Source: Ophthalmolycus amberensis (taxonomy: Eukaryota; Chordata; Actinopteri; Perciformes; Zoarcidae). Taken from it: a DNA stretch of 64,000 nt. The position numbers and the translations under genes were made by a program. The stretch spans positions 2,997,501 through 3,061,500 of the forward strand of contig JAFEUB010000909.1 in the NCBI GenBank assembly GCA_024529925.1, given 5' to 3'. This document shows positions 13,184 to 26,029 of the stretch, in pieces. The notes under the pieces were generated by a model. The model made no database searches, had not been told where the DNA came from, and saw only the letters and a list, made by a program, of their open reading frames with translations. Positions within the stretch are counted from its first letter, which is position 1; every line of letters starts with the position of its first letter.

Positions 13184-13953
13184 TAGAGATGGGTATCGTT
13201 AGGATTGCATCGATATCAGATCTTATTGATTCTGCTTATCGGTTCGGTTTCTTATCAATGCTCTTATCGGTTCTTTTTGATTATATTGTGAGAAAAAAAG
13301 ACAATTAATTAAGAAAAGAATCATCATTGCTTTATTATTTTAGTTTGTATACAAATCGTCATTCTCGAGCAGCAATGCAATAATTACCTAAATCTTTAGA
13401 ATGCATTCGCAGTTAAACAATTAGCTAAGTGATGAGCTCTCATTTATTAACCTAATCTTATGATCAAACTCCGTATGGCATCGCTAACGTTACCTGCAGT
13501 GGACGAGGATAGACGGCTGCTCGCCAAAGGGTCGAAAACTGTGCATGTGAGCAGTTTAATGTTCCGCTTGTTCGCCAAATGTTTTTTTATAAATTGCTGG
13601 TATTACCTAACCTTACTTGTAAGACTTTTATTGCATTTGAGACAACGAGAGTTATCAGCATCTACTCGAGTGTAGCCACACTTTGGCTCTTTTTCTTCTC
13701 TCTGCCATAATGTGTGTTTCACGCTGTACTAAGTGGAAGTCGCTGTCTGTGTCCAAGTAAAGCACAACTTCGCCACTCGTGCAAAGACAGGCACAGAGAC
13801 AGAGAGAGGAGGTTTGAGATGCTGCTATCTTTCACTTTGTAACTTCTAAAGTACCGATAGCAGAACTGTTAACTCCAGACCTTATAAATACCTTGGCCTT
13901 TTACTAACTTGGAACCGATTCCCGTTCAGAATTGAGTTTTGGGGGTAGCCCTA
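13184..13953. mobile_element. Non-autonomous hAT-like DNA transposon (about 770 bp)
   Basis: The left end is TAGAGATGGGTATCG. The right end reads TAGGGCTACC on the minus strand, giving an imperfect terminal inverted repeat of the hAT type (TAGNGNTG-like). The flanking 8-mers CTTGTGTG (13176-13183) and CTCATGTG (13954-13961) agree at 6 of 8 positions, as expected for a decayed 8-bp hAT target duplication. Subterminal sequence is rich in ATCGATATC, TATCGGTTC and GGAACCGATTC words, also typical of these elements. There is no transposase frame, so it would have been moved by a partner element. The insertion lies inside another repeat, which dates it as younger than its host. Confidence 0.7.
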
Positions 13954-14075
13954 CTCATGTGATCCCTCTGAGTGAAATGTATCAACAACTACGGATGGAT
14001 TGCCATGAAATTTGGTACAGAAATTCATGTTGTCCGTCAGGCTGATTTACACTCACTTTCATCTAGCGCCATGAT
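13954..14075 (+). repeat. Right half of the split fish interspersed repeat
   Basis: It contains GTGATCCCTCTGAGTGAAAT, then CAACAACTACGGATGGATTG, CCATGAAATTTGGTACAG and CATCTAGCGCCATGATCAGG. These continue the left half at 13052-13183 in the order seen in uninterrupted copies of the family. Confidence 0.75.
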
Positions 14076-14324
14076 CAGGTAAACATTTTAATTCTAATAC
14101 TTTAGTTTATGACCAAGTACCTACAAATTGATACAATTGAAAAATATATGTATTGCACTTTTGCATTTAAGTAAACAGACAACTGCTTTCACTTTCACAT
14201 TGTGCAACATTCCTGCTAATGTATAAATCTTTGCATCAAAATTACACTTAAAATAAGGTTTTTCTTTACCTGAATTCAGTGTTTTTTAATTTTTGGAAAA
14301 AAGAGTAATATGCAGTATATTACT

Positions 14325-14560
14325 CTTCTACTCTGGACTGCATCCGAAGGGTGCGTACGCAGTGCCATGACAGCTCCCCAAAAGTAAGAACTAAGACAAT
14401 AATTAAAGAGAACCCCGGGTTCTGGGTTAAAAGTTCAGAAATGTAGGCTGGATGCAGATCATTGACTGTGTTGAAGGTGCTGATTAAAACCTTATAATTG
14501 ACTCTGACCTTTATTGGCAGGCAGTGGACGGAGGCTAATATGGCGGTCGACTTTGCATCC
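14325..14560 (-). pseudogene. Remnant of a LINE (non-LTR retrotransposon) reverse transcriptase C-terminus
   Basis: Read on the minus strand the frame gives SVHCLPIKVRVNYKVLISTF, then NTVNDLHPAYISELLT. This fits the C-terminal reverse-transcriptase pattern of fish and vertebrate LINEs (S-HWLP-K-R--YK-L--TFK--N-L-P-YI-ELL). The tryptophan of the HWLP motif is replaced by Cys. The following arginine- and serine-rich segment is lost or out of frame, and most of the ORF upstream is missing. It is a dead 5'-truncated copy in intron 1, opposite in orientation to the host gene. I cannot say which clade. Confidence 0.6.
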
Positions 14561-14719
14561 ATTAAAAGCTTTGCAGAATTTTTTCTACAGCAGTAAAAAT
14601 AGCAGTATGGACTTAAAAATGATACAAGCATTTTGGCAGCATAGAAGTCATAACTTGGTATCCTTTAGGTACCATGTGGCCAAACAATTATTAAGATTTG
14701 ATTTGACTATTTTTTGGCT

Positions 14720-14788
14720 GTTATGATTCGCTCAGAGGAAACACTGAGCGAATCATAACTATTACAGGGGAATAACTATTCCCCTGTA
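14720..14788. repeat. Two adjacent perfect hairpins
   Basis: The first has 16-bp arms, GTTATGATTCGCTCAG (14720-14735) and its exact complement (14744-14759), with an 8-base loop. The second has 12-bp arms, TACAGGGGAATA (14763-14774) and its exact complement (14777-14788), with a 2-base loop. Only three bases separate them. They lie close to the LINE remnant. Confidence 0.85.
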
Positions 14789-17700
14789 TAAGCCAGAGAT
14801 AAGTGCAAACAAGCAGTTGGCAAGTGCTTGCCCTGCTGGATTGCATTTGATTACTATTGCTGTCTTGTGTCATGCTGTTTTTGTGTTTTCTTGGAGAACC
14901 TTGAAGATTGTTGTGAGAATGCCCTGTAATTAGATGATTTGGGACTAAGGCAACCTGCTGAAATTGAGTGATGTAATCAGTGCTCCATCCTTAATTGCAC
15001 ATGCCATGTGTAGGATGGCTAATTTAGCCCGTGAGAGTGAAGAAACCGCAAGCTTTTTACCAGTTGATTAAAAAATAAAAATCCTATATGGCATTTCTCT
15101 GTTCGGTTGTATTTTGTATAGCCTGTCTGGAGGGACTTAAACAAGTGTATATTACTTTGACAGAGGATGCAAAGTTCATCACACAAGCTACCTTGCATTC
15201 TTGAAGCAAGCATGACTGCTTGAACAATATCCATGGCAAAGGACAGGGGAAAGCAGAGAAAAAAGTACCGCACGATAAGGAGAAAGGACCTATAAAACAA
15301 CTGAGCATGCTGCTCTTATCTGGTCTTTTCAGAGATGGAAGCCAGACCAGATCCAAAGAAATATTCAGGATCTGACCTGCATGTCGACAAGGCAACTTTT
15401 GTCCAAATGAGAAATATGTCTGGAAAGATACTGTGAGCTGACCAGCAGATAGAGGTGGGCTGATCTCTGAGACAGCGGTCTCCTGTGAATGAAGACAGAT
15501 GAGAGGTGAATAATCACTCTGTGATATGGCACAGCAAACATGAGCTCACCGCTGAGACAAACACTAACAGACAAAAACATGAATACAGATCCTCTCACAC
15601 AAGCATACAGAGCACATATAACCTGAAAGTGTAGGCTAGAATTTAAATCACATTAATGTTGGTCTCTACACACTCTTGGTTGGAGATTTCTCTACATGTC
15701 TTATTTTATCTACTTTAACGCTGATTCGAATGACCGAATAAAAGCCACAAAAACAAGACTACCCTAAACTGCTCCGTGTCTGTTGTCAATTGAATCTGCT
15801 CTGAATACTGCTAATTTGAACCCCGGTGCAGGAATTGAAACCACCAGCAAATGTAGGGCTTGATCCATCTTTTTTGAAAAACCGTGGTGTGATGTGAGCA
15901 ACATGGACAAGTGGCAGAATATATTGATATTGGATATGCATAATGTGACATTTCTTTAGAAAGCTAATCCAGACAAATTCACCTGATACTCTACTCTTGA
16001 GTGCAGCTCCAACTGTGTTCTGCTTTTTCTTTATTAGCTCTTTGCGGTTCAGACCACCAGAGAAAATAAATCAAGCCTTCTCGCATAGTAAAGTGTAGAA
16101 CAACTTCAGAATGTCTTCTGAATCAGGTTTATTTAGTTTTTTCCCCTCACATCTCATTTTACAGTATGTAGCGCTGCTGACAAATCACCATAATCCTCCA
16201 ATGAGCAAGTTAGCTGTCAGTCCATGTGACTTCACGCTTGGTTTGTTTATGACTAAGGAAATGGGAACCCTGTGCACGGAACTGAAATGCTGAATCCTTT
16301 AGTGTGGAGAATGAAAACCAAATTACAGTGCTAACAGCCCCAAAAGGCTATTGCATGTAATAAGAAATATTCTTGCAGGTCGTGCTCATGGTGTTGGATC
16401 TTCCACTTCTCAAATAGGAACAGCTCTTTTAGTATTACATTTACTGAGATATCACTGTCTTGTCTTGGGCATGGTAGGCATACAGATTTTTGGCAACACT
16501 GTTAATGTGATGATGTTTTTATAGCACATTTTTCAGTGCATCGCCTAATTTATGAAGGGAGGCAGCTGTGTCAAAGTTATACAGTTAGTAATATTTTACA
16601 CCTGGAAGCACCATAACCTCAGCTGTCTGATAGAGGCTGAGCAGCTCCACTGCAGCAGTATAAAGTTGATAAGGAATAGGTGATATAAACTCTCTCACCT
16701 GAGTATTTAATGGTTTTCAGAGTAATGTCAGAGCGTGTCGGAGATATGAGGAGACATCCCAAAAGGCCAGAGGTCATTATTATCTGCAGTAATAGTGCTA
16801 CACATCACAGTACTCCAAAACTTATTTTTATGTTTATTAATTATATTGACTTTGGGCTGTGCAAGCTAGCTCTTATTACAGTGTTATGGACTACAATTTG
16901 ATGGTACTGTTTTATGTGTTTCAATGTTACAATGAATAGATTTTACGAATAATTTATATTTGAGATTTATTATTTGTCTCTCTACTACAATCGCATTGAG
17001 TTGTTTCCTCTTCACGACCTATTTTTCCAAGCAAGACATTCAAAACAGAGCTGGTGAAAACTCCTTTTTACTGGGCGAAATACATTAAAACCACAGAAAG
17101 ATCTGCAATGAAACTTTTCTAAATCTAATCAACTAGAAGTAATGTGTAGATGAATGCAAGTCTTGAGTTTGTTTCTCTAATTCGTTTGTACATTTGAACT
17201 TTTTTGTATTGATTACATTCCCATCCCAGGAAGGTTACTTTCTTTTAAAGCTAAGTTGAGGTGAAATAATAAAGACATGTTGCAGTACTGTAGTAATGTA
17301 CTGTACTACTTACTTGCACTCATTACTAAGCTGAGTTTGTTTCACATTCTTCATCGATTGACTTCTTACAGTACCAGCAGACTAAAGTTGCACACGACTC
17401 CTATAGCTGTCTTCCTCGGTCACATGACCCTCACGTTGCAGCTCGGTCTAACGGCTAACAGAATTAATTAAATGTGCCAAGAATAACTTATTTTTCCTTT
17501 CCTTTTTTCACAGCAAGAGCATGAGGCTTCATAATAAGTGCTGCCCCCCTCTCGTCTCTGCTTTTCACTGGGGTTCAGTCTAACATTAGTCAGCCAGGAA
17601 AACCTGTGGTGCTTTAACTTGGCCTATTGAGGATTAACTCAAACAGTAAGATTTATTGTTCTGCCTGCAGAGCAGCTCTGCATCCAAGAAATGTTTGTAG

Positions 17701-20700
17701 AACTACAATTATAATTAGCTTCTGTTCCCTTAGCTATTTATTTATTTTCAACACAATTGAAAGCCCACGTCTAAAGATTTCGCTCAACAGGAATGGTCTA
17801 GTCTTCCAGGAGTCCTACAGGCTCGTTTGCTGGAGTGCAGAGTGAGTTGCTGTCAGTCATTGAAATAAAATTTAGCCTGGCAGCTCGATAAGGAAGCTTT
17901 TGTAAACAAAATGTGCCCCGCCGCATTGCTAGTTGGGAATATTTCTTTTAAAATTAACAGATTTTGTCAGTGAGTGTGAAAGCACTTCTGATCTAGTCTT
18001 AAATAGAAACATTTCACTCCCGTTGCTTTAATAGCTTTCTTTCCCTGGCCCAAAATATATCCACTTGTTCAAGGAGTTAGTTTCAAATCTGACAGATTTT
18101 AGTTCAAACTGCAGATTTACAGCCAACTCATCTAGATCTGCAAAGAAAAGCTCTTTTCAGAAGGAAACGAGACAGCGTGGGGTGGATGGATACTTCTATA
18201 GGAGGGAAAGAAAACATCATATTTCTATATTTCCAAGGATTTGAAAATTCTAACCATATATATAACTATTGATTACACTGACCTTGATGTATACAACAAC
18301 CCACTGGGGAATTAACACCCTGAACTCATCATGTTACCCAGAGAATGATGATAGATCTTGATGAGTGCAGGTTAGACGTTAAAGTCCCAATAGACTGAAA
18401 ACCCGATGTGAAAAATACCGTACGTGTTTCTATGGATTTTTCTTTGGATGGATCAGACCGTGATCTGTTTTAAAAGGTGAAAGTACAGAAAACCAGATGA
18501 CATCTGTGCAGAGTGCAACGTCAACCGTTGCTATTAGTTACTACGGCCCTAAAATAATGATGATAAACACTGTGTTGGGATCTGGCAGGAGCGTGTTTGG
18601 TTATCAGTAAGTATGAAAACTGAACTATTGATATTGATGCGCCTGGAAAGTGAATGAGAGCAGGCGGCAGCAGCAGGGGGCATTGACAAAACACTTGACA
18701 TAGACAGGAAGTCACAGAAACAGTTACTTCCTTCCTGTTAGAGCCGATCTGTAGGCTACTTGTAGTTTACAGACCTCGTTCGGATTTATTCATGTGTTTG
18801 TAAATATATATTTATGTGGAAACTGGCGTGTATCTGCATTCTGTGCTATCCTTTTGTCAGCCTGTGAAACACTTTTGCTTCTCGTTTTGATATGTGTTCT
18901 ATAAATAAGCTTTATTATTATCCACCACACAATATTTTAGATTAAACCTTTGTTGCACAACATGAGACTAATAGCCACCAATCGAGCATTCGATATTACA
19001 ATCACACAGATAATTAGGATTTTCTACAAAACGTGATGTTTATTGTCAAAACTAAGAGCCAATTTTTAAATCCCGTTTCAAACGGATTTAAAATGTCCTT
19101 TAAAATGCCTCGATTCCCTGCGCGTGTCAAGCAACCTTCTCTTCCACTGCTGTAACGCTACATGTTGCTGCCTATTGACTTCTCCCGGCCTGTCACATGA
19201 TCCGGCCGAAATCACAACATGGTGTCTCACAAGCAAGCGGCCGTATACTGTTGGGCGGCGCTGTGTGATCCTGAGTCATTCTTGCCAACACATGATGGAT
19301 GAAGCAGTGTAGCGCCCAGGAATTATAAAGGTGATGGAATGTGTCAAAACATCGCTCCCCCCTGCAGAGAGAGTAGCCCTGACGTGCGATGTTAGACGAC
19401 TAAACTAACAAGTCGGATGTTAAGATTACGTCACACCACATCACGACACCACAGCACGATGGGAAGCACCCAGCCACAGTGACAGACAACTTTACTGAAT
19501 TTGCATATCATTTTTTATGGCAATTGCATTTCAGTTCAGTGTGTTCTCTGCTGAGTGACGTGCAACAAAAACACCTGATGAAGCAGTTTTGATGAAATTT
19601 GTCCGTTGAGTTATAAATATGTTATGCACGTATTAGACTATCCACATGGTACACAGCAAGCTGTATTTTCAGCTCTATGTTTACATTTTCATGAAAAAAG
19701 AGTATTGCAATATATTGCAATATGTATCGTATCGTATCGCGATACGTATCGTACCTCTCTCTTTGTTTCAACCACATGGTGAAGTCCCAACAACTCAATT
19801 CACCATTGCATTATTAATAATATCATTAATTTCTTGCTATGCTGTTTTTGTTACTGTAGCCTATTAGTTCACTGTAACAATTTTATTTTTACGCCAGTGA
19901 GCTAATCTTATATCCAGATTTCACATCAAATCTAACTTGTTTTGAGTCTGGAATTGATTTTTGATTACGGCTGTTTGACTTAATTCAAGTAAATGTCACG
20001 AGGCTTGTCTTAATTAATGTCAATCTCATTTTGGTTATGTTATGTTTTTTTTGTCTTTTGGCTTGCATGACGGTATATTCTTAACTTTACCTTGGTTCAA
20101 AATATCAAATTTCAAAGTTTAGAGTTTTTTACACTAAATACTCACAATTCACATACTAAGAATGAGTACGTACTGTAATAGTGGGACGAAGCTTATGTTA
20201 TTTGGCTTTCAACTGTTCAGTCTTAGATGATGGAGCTTCACACAAGCACTTGAAAGCGATCCATCGTTTGAAGTATTCTGATGTGGTCTTTTCTGTATCC
20301 TTATAAATTCAAAGGTTCAAATGTTTTTGCAGTCGTCTGTTTTTCCCTTTGCAACAGTTCACAGACCGTAGCTGTAACAACACAGACCAAAAGCGTCTGT
20401 GTATCTGTTTGACTTACAGCCGACAAAGACGGACTCTATAACCAACCAGAAACTCTTCAATAGTTTGTTTCCTAATTTCCCACCATTCCCATTACTTTTT
20501 GCTGCTTGCTTTGTGCAAATGAACAGAATTTCATAACTCTTAATTTCTTGCTCGAGATGAAACGTTCAATTTAAGCAAACAAATCTTTGCGTCAGTTCAC
20601 ACCACCTGGAGTGAATCTGCACCTGTCTCTCTCCATTGACATCTTTCTCATGACATTGAATACATTCGTAACGCCTCCAAAGTTTGCTCAGCAATTTATC

Positions 20701-22484
20701 CAAATCCACCATTCAGTTTCAAATGAAGACATTAAGCATTTACAGGTTAATAGTATTGCAAAGTTTGATCCAATCTGGGTCAATTATCATCATAATTATC
20801 GTCTATGCATTAGGAATGCACCTAATGTCTGGTGCAGTAGAACTTAGAAGAGAAAGCTTCTTAAGAACTCAGAGATAAGCCTACACTACATTTATAAACA
20901 CTGCGTAGCCAAGTCTCGCAGCGTGGCTGCATTTATAGGGATTCAGCCTTGTCAGGAGAGCTCCAGGCAGAATGTATCATCCTATATGTGGGTGACCTTG
21001 GGGAGAGGTTTACCAGTAAATTTGGGGAGGGAGCATGGTTGGATAAGAAGGTACTTAAGCATACAAAGACACTGCTACAGAACTCTTTCATTTATGAGCT
21101 GTTTTTCCGCACCTTGCTATAAATAAAGGGATTTGGGGGAAATCTTCCCTCTGTACCGACTATATAAACTGATTTAATTAACTTTACGGATTTTACAGCT
21201 ATCATCCCGAGGTTCCTCAGCAAACCCTCCAAAGACTTCAAGATTTTGGCTTGAACTAATTCTCGGCAACAACTGTTCATTGTAAGTTTTTTTTGAATGG
21301 ACCATAGCTGAACTCTGAAGTTATGTTTTTTTCGCCGGCTTTGTAAAAGTTTGTGTTGATGTGTCTTGACCCTGGGAGGAGAGAAGCATGTTTTGGCTTG
21401 ATTCACACCCATTTTCATTATGAGATGCGACCTCCTCACACGCATCAGAGAGACACTGCTTCATTTTCGAGCAGCATTTTCTAAGACAGGCTTCATAATC
21501 AATCTGCTTGATTTTCTTTGGTTCCTTGATTTAGTGCAGTGTTAACATGATTTCTTGGTGATAACACTGAAAGAGGGGAACTAGAGTTGGAGAACATTGA
21601 AAAGTGAATTACGGCAACAGATCTGAATTTCCATTTTTCAGTGATTGCTATCAATCGTCATGTAATCTGCCACTAGAATCCTATTTGCTGTGTAATTATA
21701 TAATTTCTAACCTAGCTCTCATCAGCAGGTGGCCAATACGTCCTGAGTGTATTTGTATCTACTTGTTCCTCTGCCGTAACAGAGCTCAATCACCATTAAA
21801 TGTCCCTCTGCACTCACAAAGAGGCCGACTGACTCTGTATTTAGTCCTGATTTACGATATCGTTTTGCAATAAAGGCCAGTGTGAGGGGAAGAGATTCAT
21901 TAAGGAGCTCAGTTTATGTTTTAGAGAAGTCCGGAGGGGCCACGTGAATACTGATTGTCACACAGATATGTTCTTGTCTCATGCTCCCAACCCAAGCCAA
22001 AAGCTCTCAACCCCTTTCCCCTCCAGCCATGTGCACTGGGTGGAACAAAGGAGGTGCTGTTCTCTGCCCGCAGGATGCCCAGGATGCTCAGGGTTCTTGC
22101 CACCCAGTCTGCAGTCTCCTGCTGTGGTAACATTGTTCCAGACACATCAGGCCCACTCGCAGCACCTGGAGGACCATCTCAGCATCCCTTAATGACATCC
22201 CCACTGACCGTCCCACGAACAGAGGCGCGTATTTGGGATTGCCTCTTGCATTCATAGCTTCACTAAACGGGCCAGCGGCACGGCGTTGCAGTATTTACTC
22301 TCAATCGATCGATACTCTAATCCTCGAGATGATGCTTTCTCTCATGAACTCAAAATAGCTCGCCCTCCTCCCCTCTGAAGCCACGGGCCCCATTACTCTT
22401 TATTAGCTCTTAGTGTCTTAAATGCGGCCATCCATTAGCGGCGAGGCAACAAACAGCCCCAGCAGGCCCATCAGTAGCTTGCTA

Positions 22485-22545
22485 GCACACACACACACAC
22501 GCACGCACGCACACGCACACACGCACACACACACACACACACACA
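22485..22545. repeat. CA microsatellite with CG-containing variants
   Basis: Interrupted (CA)n mixed with GCAC units (CACGCACGCACACG) and ending in a pure CA run. No function seen. Confidence 0.95.
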
Positions 22546-23924
22546 AATTTAAACTGACCCTTAATCAAGAGCTATCATTGTGCATTGGATTCAGCTCATC
22601 TCCAAGATAAAGAAGAGTCATCTGTGTAGAATATTCCCTGAGAAGATTTCCAAACTGTATTGTGGCCCTACCTCAGTCCTCCATGACTCTTACTTATCAG
22701 CTGGGCGGACTCCACAGACCTCTATGTGCCTGAATGATTTCTTTCCTATGGAAGCTGGCATGAAGTGAAACCATACTGTGTCATGTATTGATTATTTTTC
22801 CAGTCCCTCTTTCTTGAATTTCTTGGTGACTGAAAAGCATAAATCATCGGCAAATGATCCTTGAAGGAAATAGTGTAATTATTATTCTTGACGCATGGTC
22901 ACAAATTCAATAGCCTTTATTAATTGAACATGGTGAGAAATATGATGCGGGTAATTCAATGGGACGATGGAGCTTTTAGTCATCCCTCATGTTTAAGATT
23001 GTCCTGTTTGGCATTCATGACAAAACTCAGAATGATTTAAGGTCAGGATGAGGGTCAAAGGCAGTGTAATTGTAAACCTCGACAAACAGCAGCTTCGCAA
23101 TAATGTGCTGAAAATCCTTTTGTATGTGACCCTTGTGTAGGAGATCAATCAAAACTGAATATCTTAAGAGAATTCAGATATCACAGAAACATCCAACCCT
23201 TTCTCTATTACTTTGTCCGTTGTTGCTCACCATCTACTTTTGCTACTTCCCATTGAGCATTCTGTCCTTGTTGCTTATTTCTGGTCTGTCTTGACATGTG
23301 TGATGAAGCATAAAGACAGGCAACACACCAGCCAGCCACCCGGGCAGCCATTCGATTCGGTGTCCACCCATATTACTACAGCCAGCAGTGGACAGCAGGA
23401 CCGCTGCCTCTCCTTCCCTCGTGTCCTTTATTGTGGCTTTTCATTTACTCAGCTTCTGCGAGTGTGAAGGCTGCTCTTCGCTCCGCCAGTCCTATTCCAG
23501 CTCTACATATCCTAACATGGAGCCCCGATGGTAGGATGAGTGAGCCTGTATGAGGCTGAGTATAGCAGGGGTGCTGCTTGGCTAGTTAGCGCTCACCTGA
23601 GACCTGTCGTCCTGCACCTGCACACCTCTACACATCCGCGTCTGACAGGAAAATCTCTGACTGTTAACCTCAGAAACTGGAAAGCCTAAATTAACTGTGT
23701 GTGCAGGAGTAGCATCAGATATTTTAAAGTGACAACTGAACTAATTGGAACAGATATTTGTTTATGGCTTTTTACATGCTGTATGCTTGTACACTGCCTT
23801 AGAGACTACATTACACAGAAACTGCACCAGCGCTGAGAGAGATTGTAAATCCATTTCTTCTATGAGACTTTAAGATTGTTTTCCACTGAGCTGTGTTATG
23901 GCCAGAGCTAAAGTCTGTCCCCTC

Positions 23925-24215
23925 AAATTGAGTTATTTCCCTCAAAACCACAAATGTAAATCGCACTAGAAGAAAGGTCAGAGGATCATCTGGGAACTGT
24001 GATTGTCTTTACAGAATTTTGCAGCGAGCAATCCAGTAGATACGGGAATGCTTCACTGGATGAGTGAAAACGTTGACCTGCTGGTTGCGCAAGATGAAAT
24101 GTCAGGAGATCACCAAAGTTTTTAGGATTCATCCTCCATTAATATCTCTACAGAACTTGATGACAACACATAAAACAATTGTTTAGATACTTCAATCTGG
24201 GCCAAAGTGGTGGAC
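23925..24215 (+). repeat. Diverged copy of the fish interspersed repeat (GGTGGCGCTAG family)
   Basis: The words CCTCAAAACCACAAATGTAA, CGCACTAGAAGAAAGGTCAG, TCAGGAGATCACCAAAGTTT and GGGCCAAAGTGGTGGACC occur in the usual family order. It is more worn than the copies at 8.4 and 59.3 kb. Confidence 0.6.
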
Positions 24216-24966
24216 CGACCTAGCCTGTGTAAAAATCGAAATAACTACTCATGTGCAGACATACAGGGCTTTAATAATGCCTATTTGCCAATAACATTTA
24301 CAAAGCAACCATCCAACAGCCTCAACAGTGTTTCCATGTAGAGAGAAAGAATCTTATTAAAACTGGAAATGAAGAAAGAGCCTCAAACATTTGAATTGAT
24401 CTGGCTCAGCAAAATGCTGCCCATCATTTTACGATTTAATGGCACACAATAGGGAAATTTAATTATACATGATGTGGATCATAAAGTGTATGCTGAAATG
24501 GACATTATTTTCTCAGTTGAATTATCATTATTTTTTCTTTGCCTTAGCATTTCTCTGCTAGCTAATAGCTATGTGCATCCTTCCACCTCCCCCTATACTG
24601 AAGAAATCTGACTGGCAAATTTGGTATCTTTTAAAATTCCTCATTAATATTTCTACAGCTCAACTGCAGTTACTACTACACATCTATTGTTGCTGTGACA
24701 TTAGACAGTTGCTACTACTATCACACTGCTCACACGGTGTTATTTGGGGGTTTTGATGGGTGACTTTCAATGCTGGGCTGGTGACTTAAAAAATGTAATC
24801 AATTATTACTCAACTGAGTGCAGACAAATTTGATATTAACCCTTTCTCAAACTCCTGGCAAGACGGAAAACAAGCCTATTGTCAACGTAATGGAGCATTT
24901 TTGTGACTGGGATTGGGAACGGTATTTTAACAACAACGTTCAATTTCTAATTGTTACCCCTTAAAT

Positions 24967-25247
24967 CAGGGGTGTTAAACATACGGCCTGAGGGCCAGAA
25001 CCAGCTCGCTAAAGGGTCCAATCGGGCCCACTGGATGACTTTGCTAAGTTAATTCATTTAAATGTTTCAATAAAATGCACTGCTATTCCTATTTGTCCTA
25101 CTGTCCGTGCAGAAGCCGCCGGTAGAAAATGTCAAAAAAGGACTAAAGAGGACACAAAGTGAAAAATGGGCCACTTCCTATTTCTTCACAGAGTTAAATG
25201 GGAAGCCAGTGTGCTTGGTGTGTTCACAGCAACTTTCAGTGTTCTAG
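24967..25247 (+). mobile_element. 5' end of an hAT transposon with a broken transposase start
   Basis: It starts with a CAGGGGTGTTAAACATACGG terminus and GGCCAGAACCAGCTCGC, the usual 5' end of fish hAT elements whose protein resembles GTF2IRD2/ZBED-type transposases. A frame from 25131 reads KRTQSEKWATSYFFTELNGK and then PVCLVCSQQLSVF before TAG at 25245-25247. This is the N-terminal zinc-finger region (W-----FF-E--GKPVCLVC). An ATG at 25129 lies in another frame, so the start is already shifted. Everything downstream is missing, and a different repeat begins a few bases later. It is a dead fragment. Confidence 0.75.
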
Positions 25248-25253
25248 GAACAA

Positions 25254-25421
25254 TTGGACAAAATCTGGCTTGCTGTTTCACCCTCTTTGCAGTCCTTATG
25301 CTAAGCTAGCTGGCTTTTGGATGTAGCTTCATATTTACTGTACAGACATGAGTGGTATCAATCTTCTCATCCAACTCTTGGAAAGAAAACATGAAGCATT
25401 ATTTCGTGAGATGTCCAACTA
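25254..25421 (+). repeat. Teleost interspersed repeat (GCTAAGCTAAC family), copy 2
   Basis: It contains GGCTTGCTGTTTCACCCTCT, TATGCTAAGCTAGCTGGCTT, TAGCTTCATATTTACTGTAC and AGACATGAGTGGTATCAATC, followed by TTCTCATCCAACTCTTGG. This is nearly the full word order of the family. It abuts the truncated hAT fragment at 24967-25247. Confidence 0.8.
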
Positions 25422-25974
25422 AACCTTTGAAACAACACATTTGGCTGCACACGTTTGTTAATGGTGCAAAAACTGCTAATATACAATCCAGTAAAATGAA
25501 GTGAAGTAAAAGCTGGCCAAAGGGACATTATAACCAGCCGGTTGTAGGGGCCACAGCAGGAGGGGGCCCACACAGATTCCAAAAGAGAGCTTTTATTAAA
25601 CAGGAGTGCCGAGAGCAATATTCTCTCAGGGGGTCCAGTTATCTGAGCTACACCCCTGCTGCACAGAAAAACAAAGAACGACTGCAGTTGGAAAAGTACG
25701 TTTGTACTGTGTTTTTCGATTTCTTCTCCCCAGAACAAAGGAGGGAGCTATTCATCTTGAAATAGCTTTGTACGATTTATTAATTCCAATATATAACACA
25801 GGCGTGCTGATTCGGATTATGCTGGATCTGTGTTTGGAGATTTCCAGGCTTTATTTGTCTTGAGATAGGATTATTTTGCAGTTTATTAATTCAATGTTTG
25901 TTTTTTTCCCAGATACTGGTTCGAGAAAAAGTTTGCATAGGCTGCAGTGAACTGGGTCGCAACTGTTTTGGGGG

Positions 25975-25976
<2 letters not shown>

Positions 25977-26028
<52 letters not shown>
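25977..26028. repeat. CA microsatellite, 26 units
   Basis: A pure (CA)26 run, the longest uninterrupted CA array in the window and likely polymorphic. Confidence 0.97.

Positions 26029-26029
<1 letters not shown>

Noticed and set aside
19700..19755. Palindromic-looking TATCGTATCGCGATACG patch
   Set aside because: It is a short low-complexity TATCG-type repeat common at the edges of fish hAT-like repeats. No matching partner end was found.
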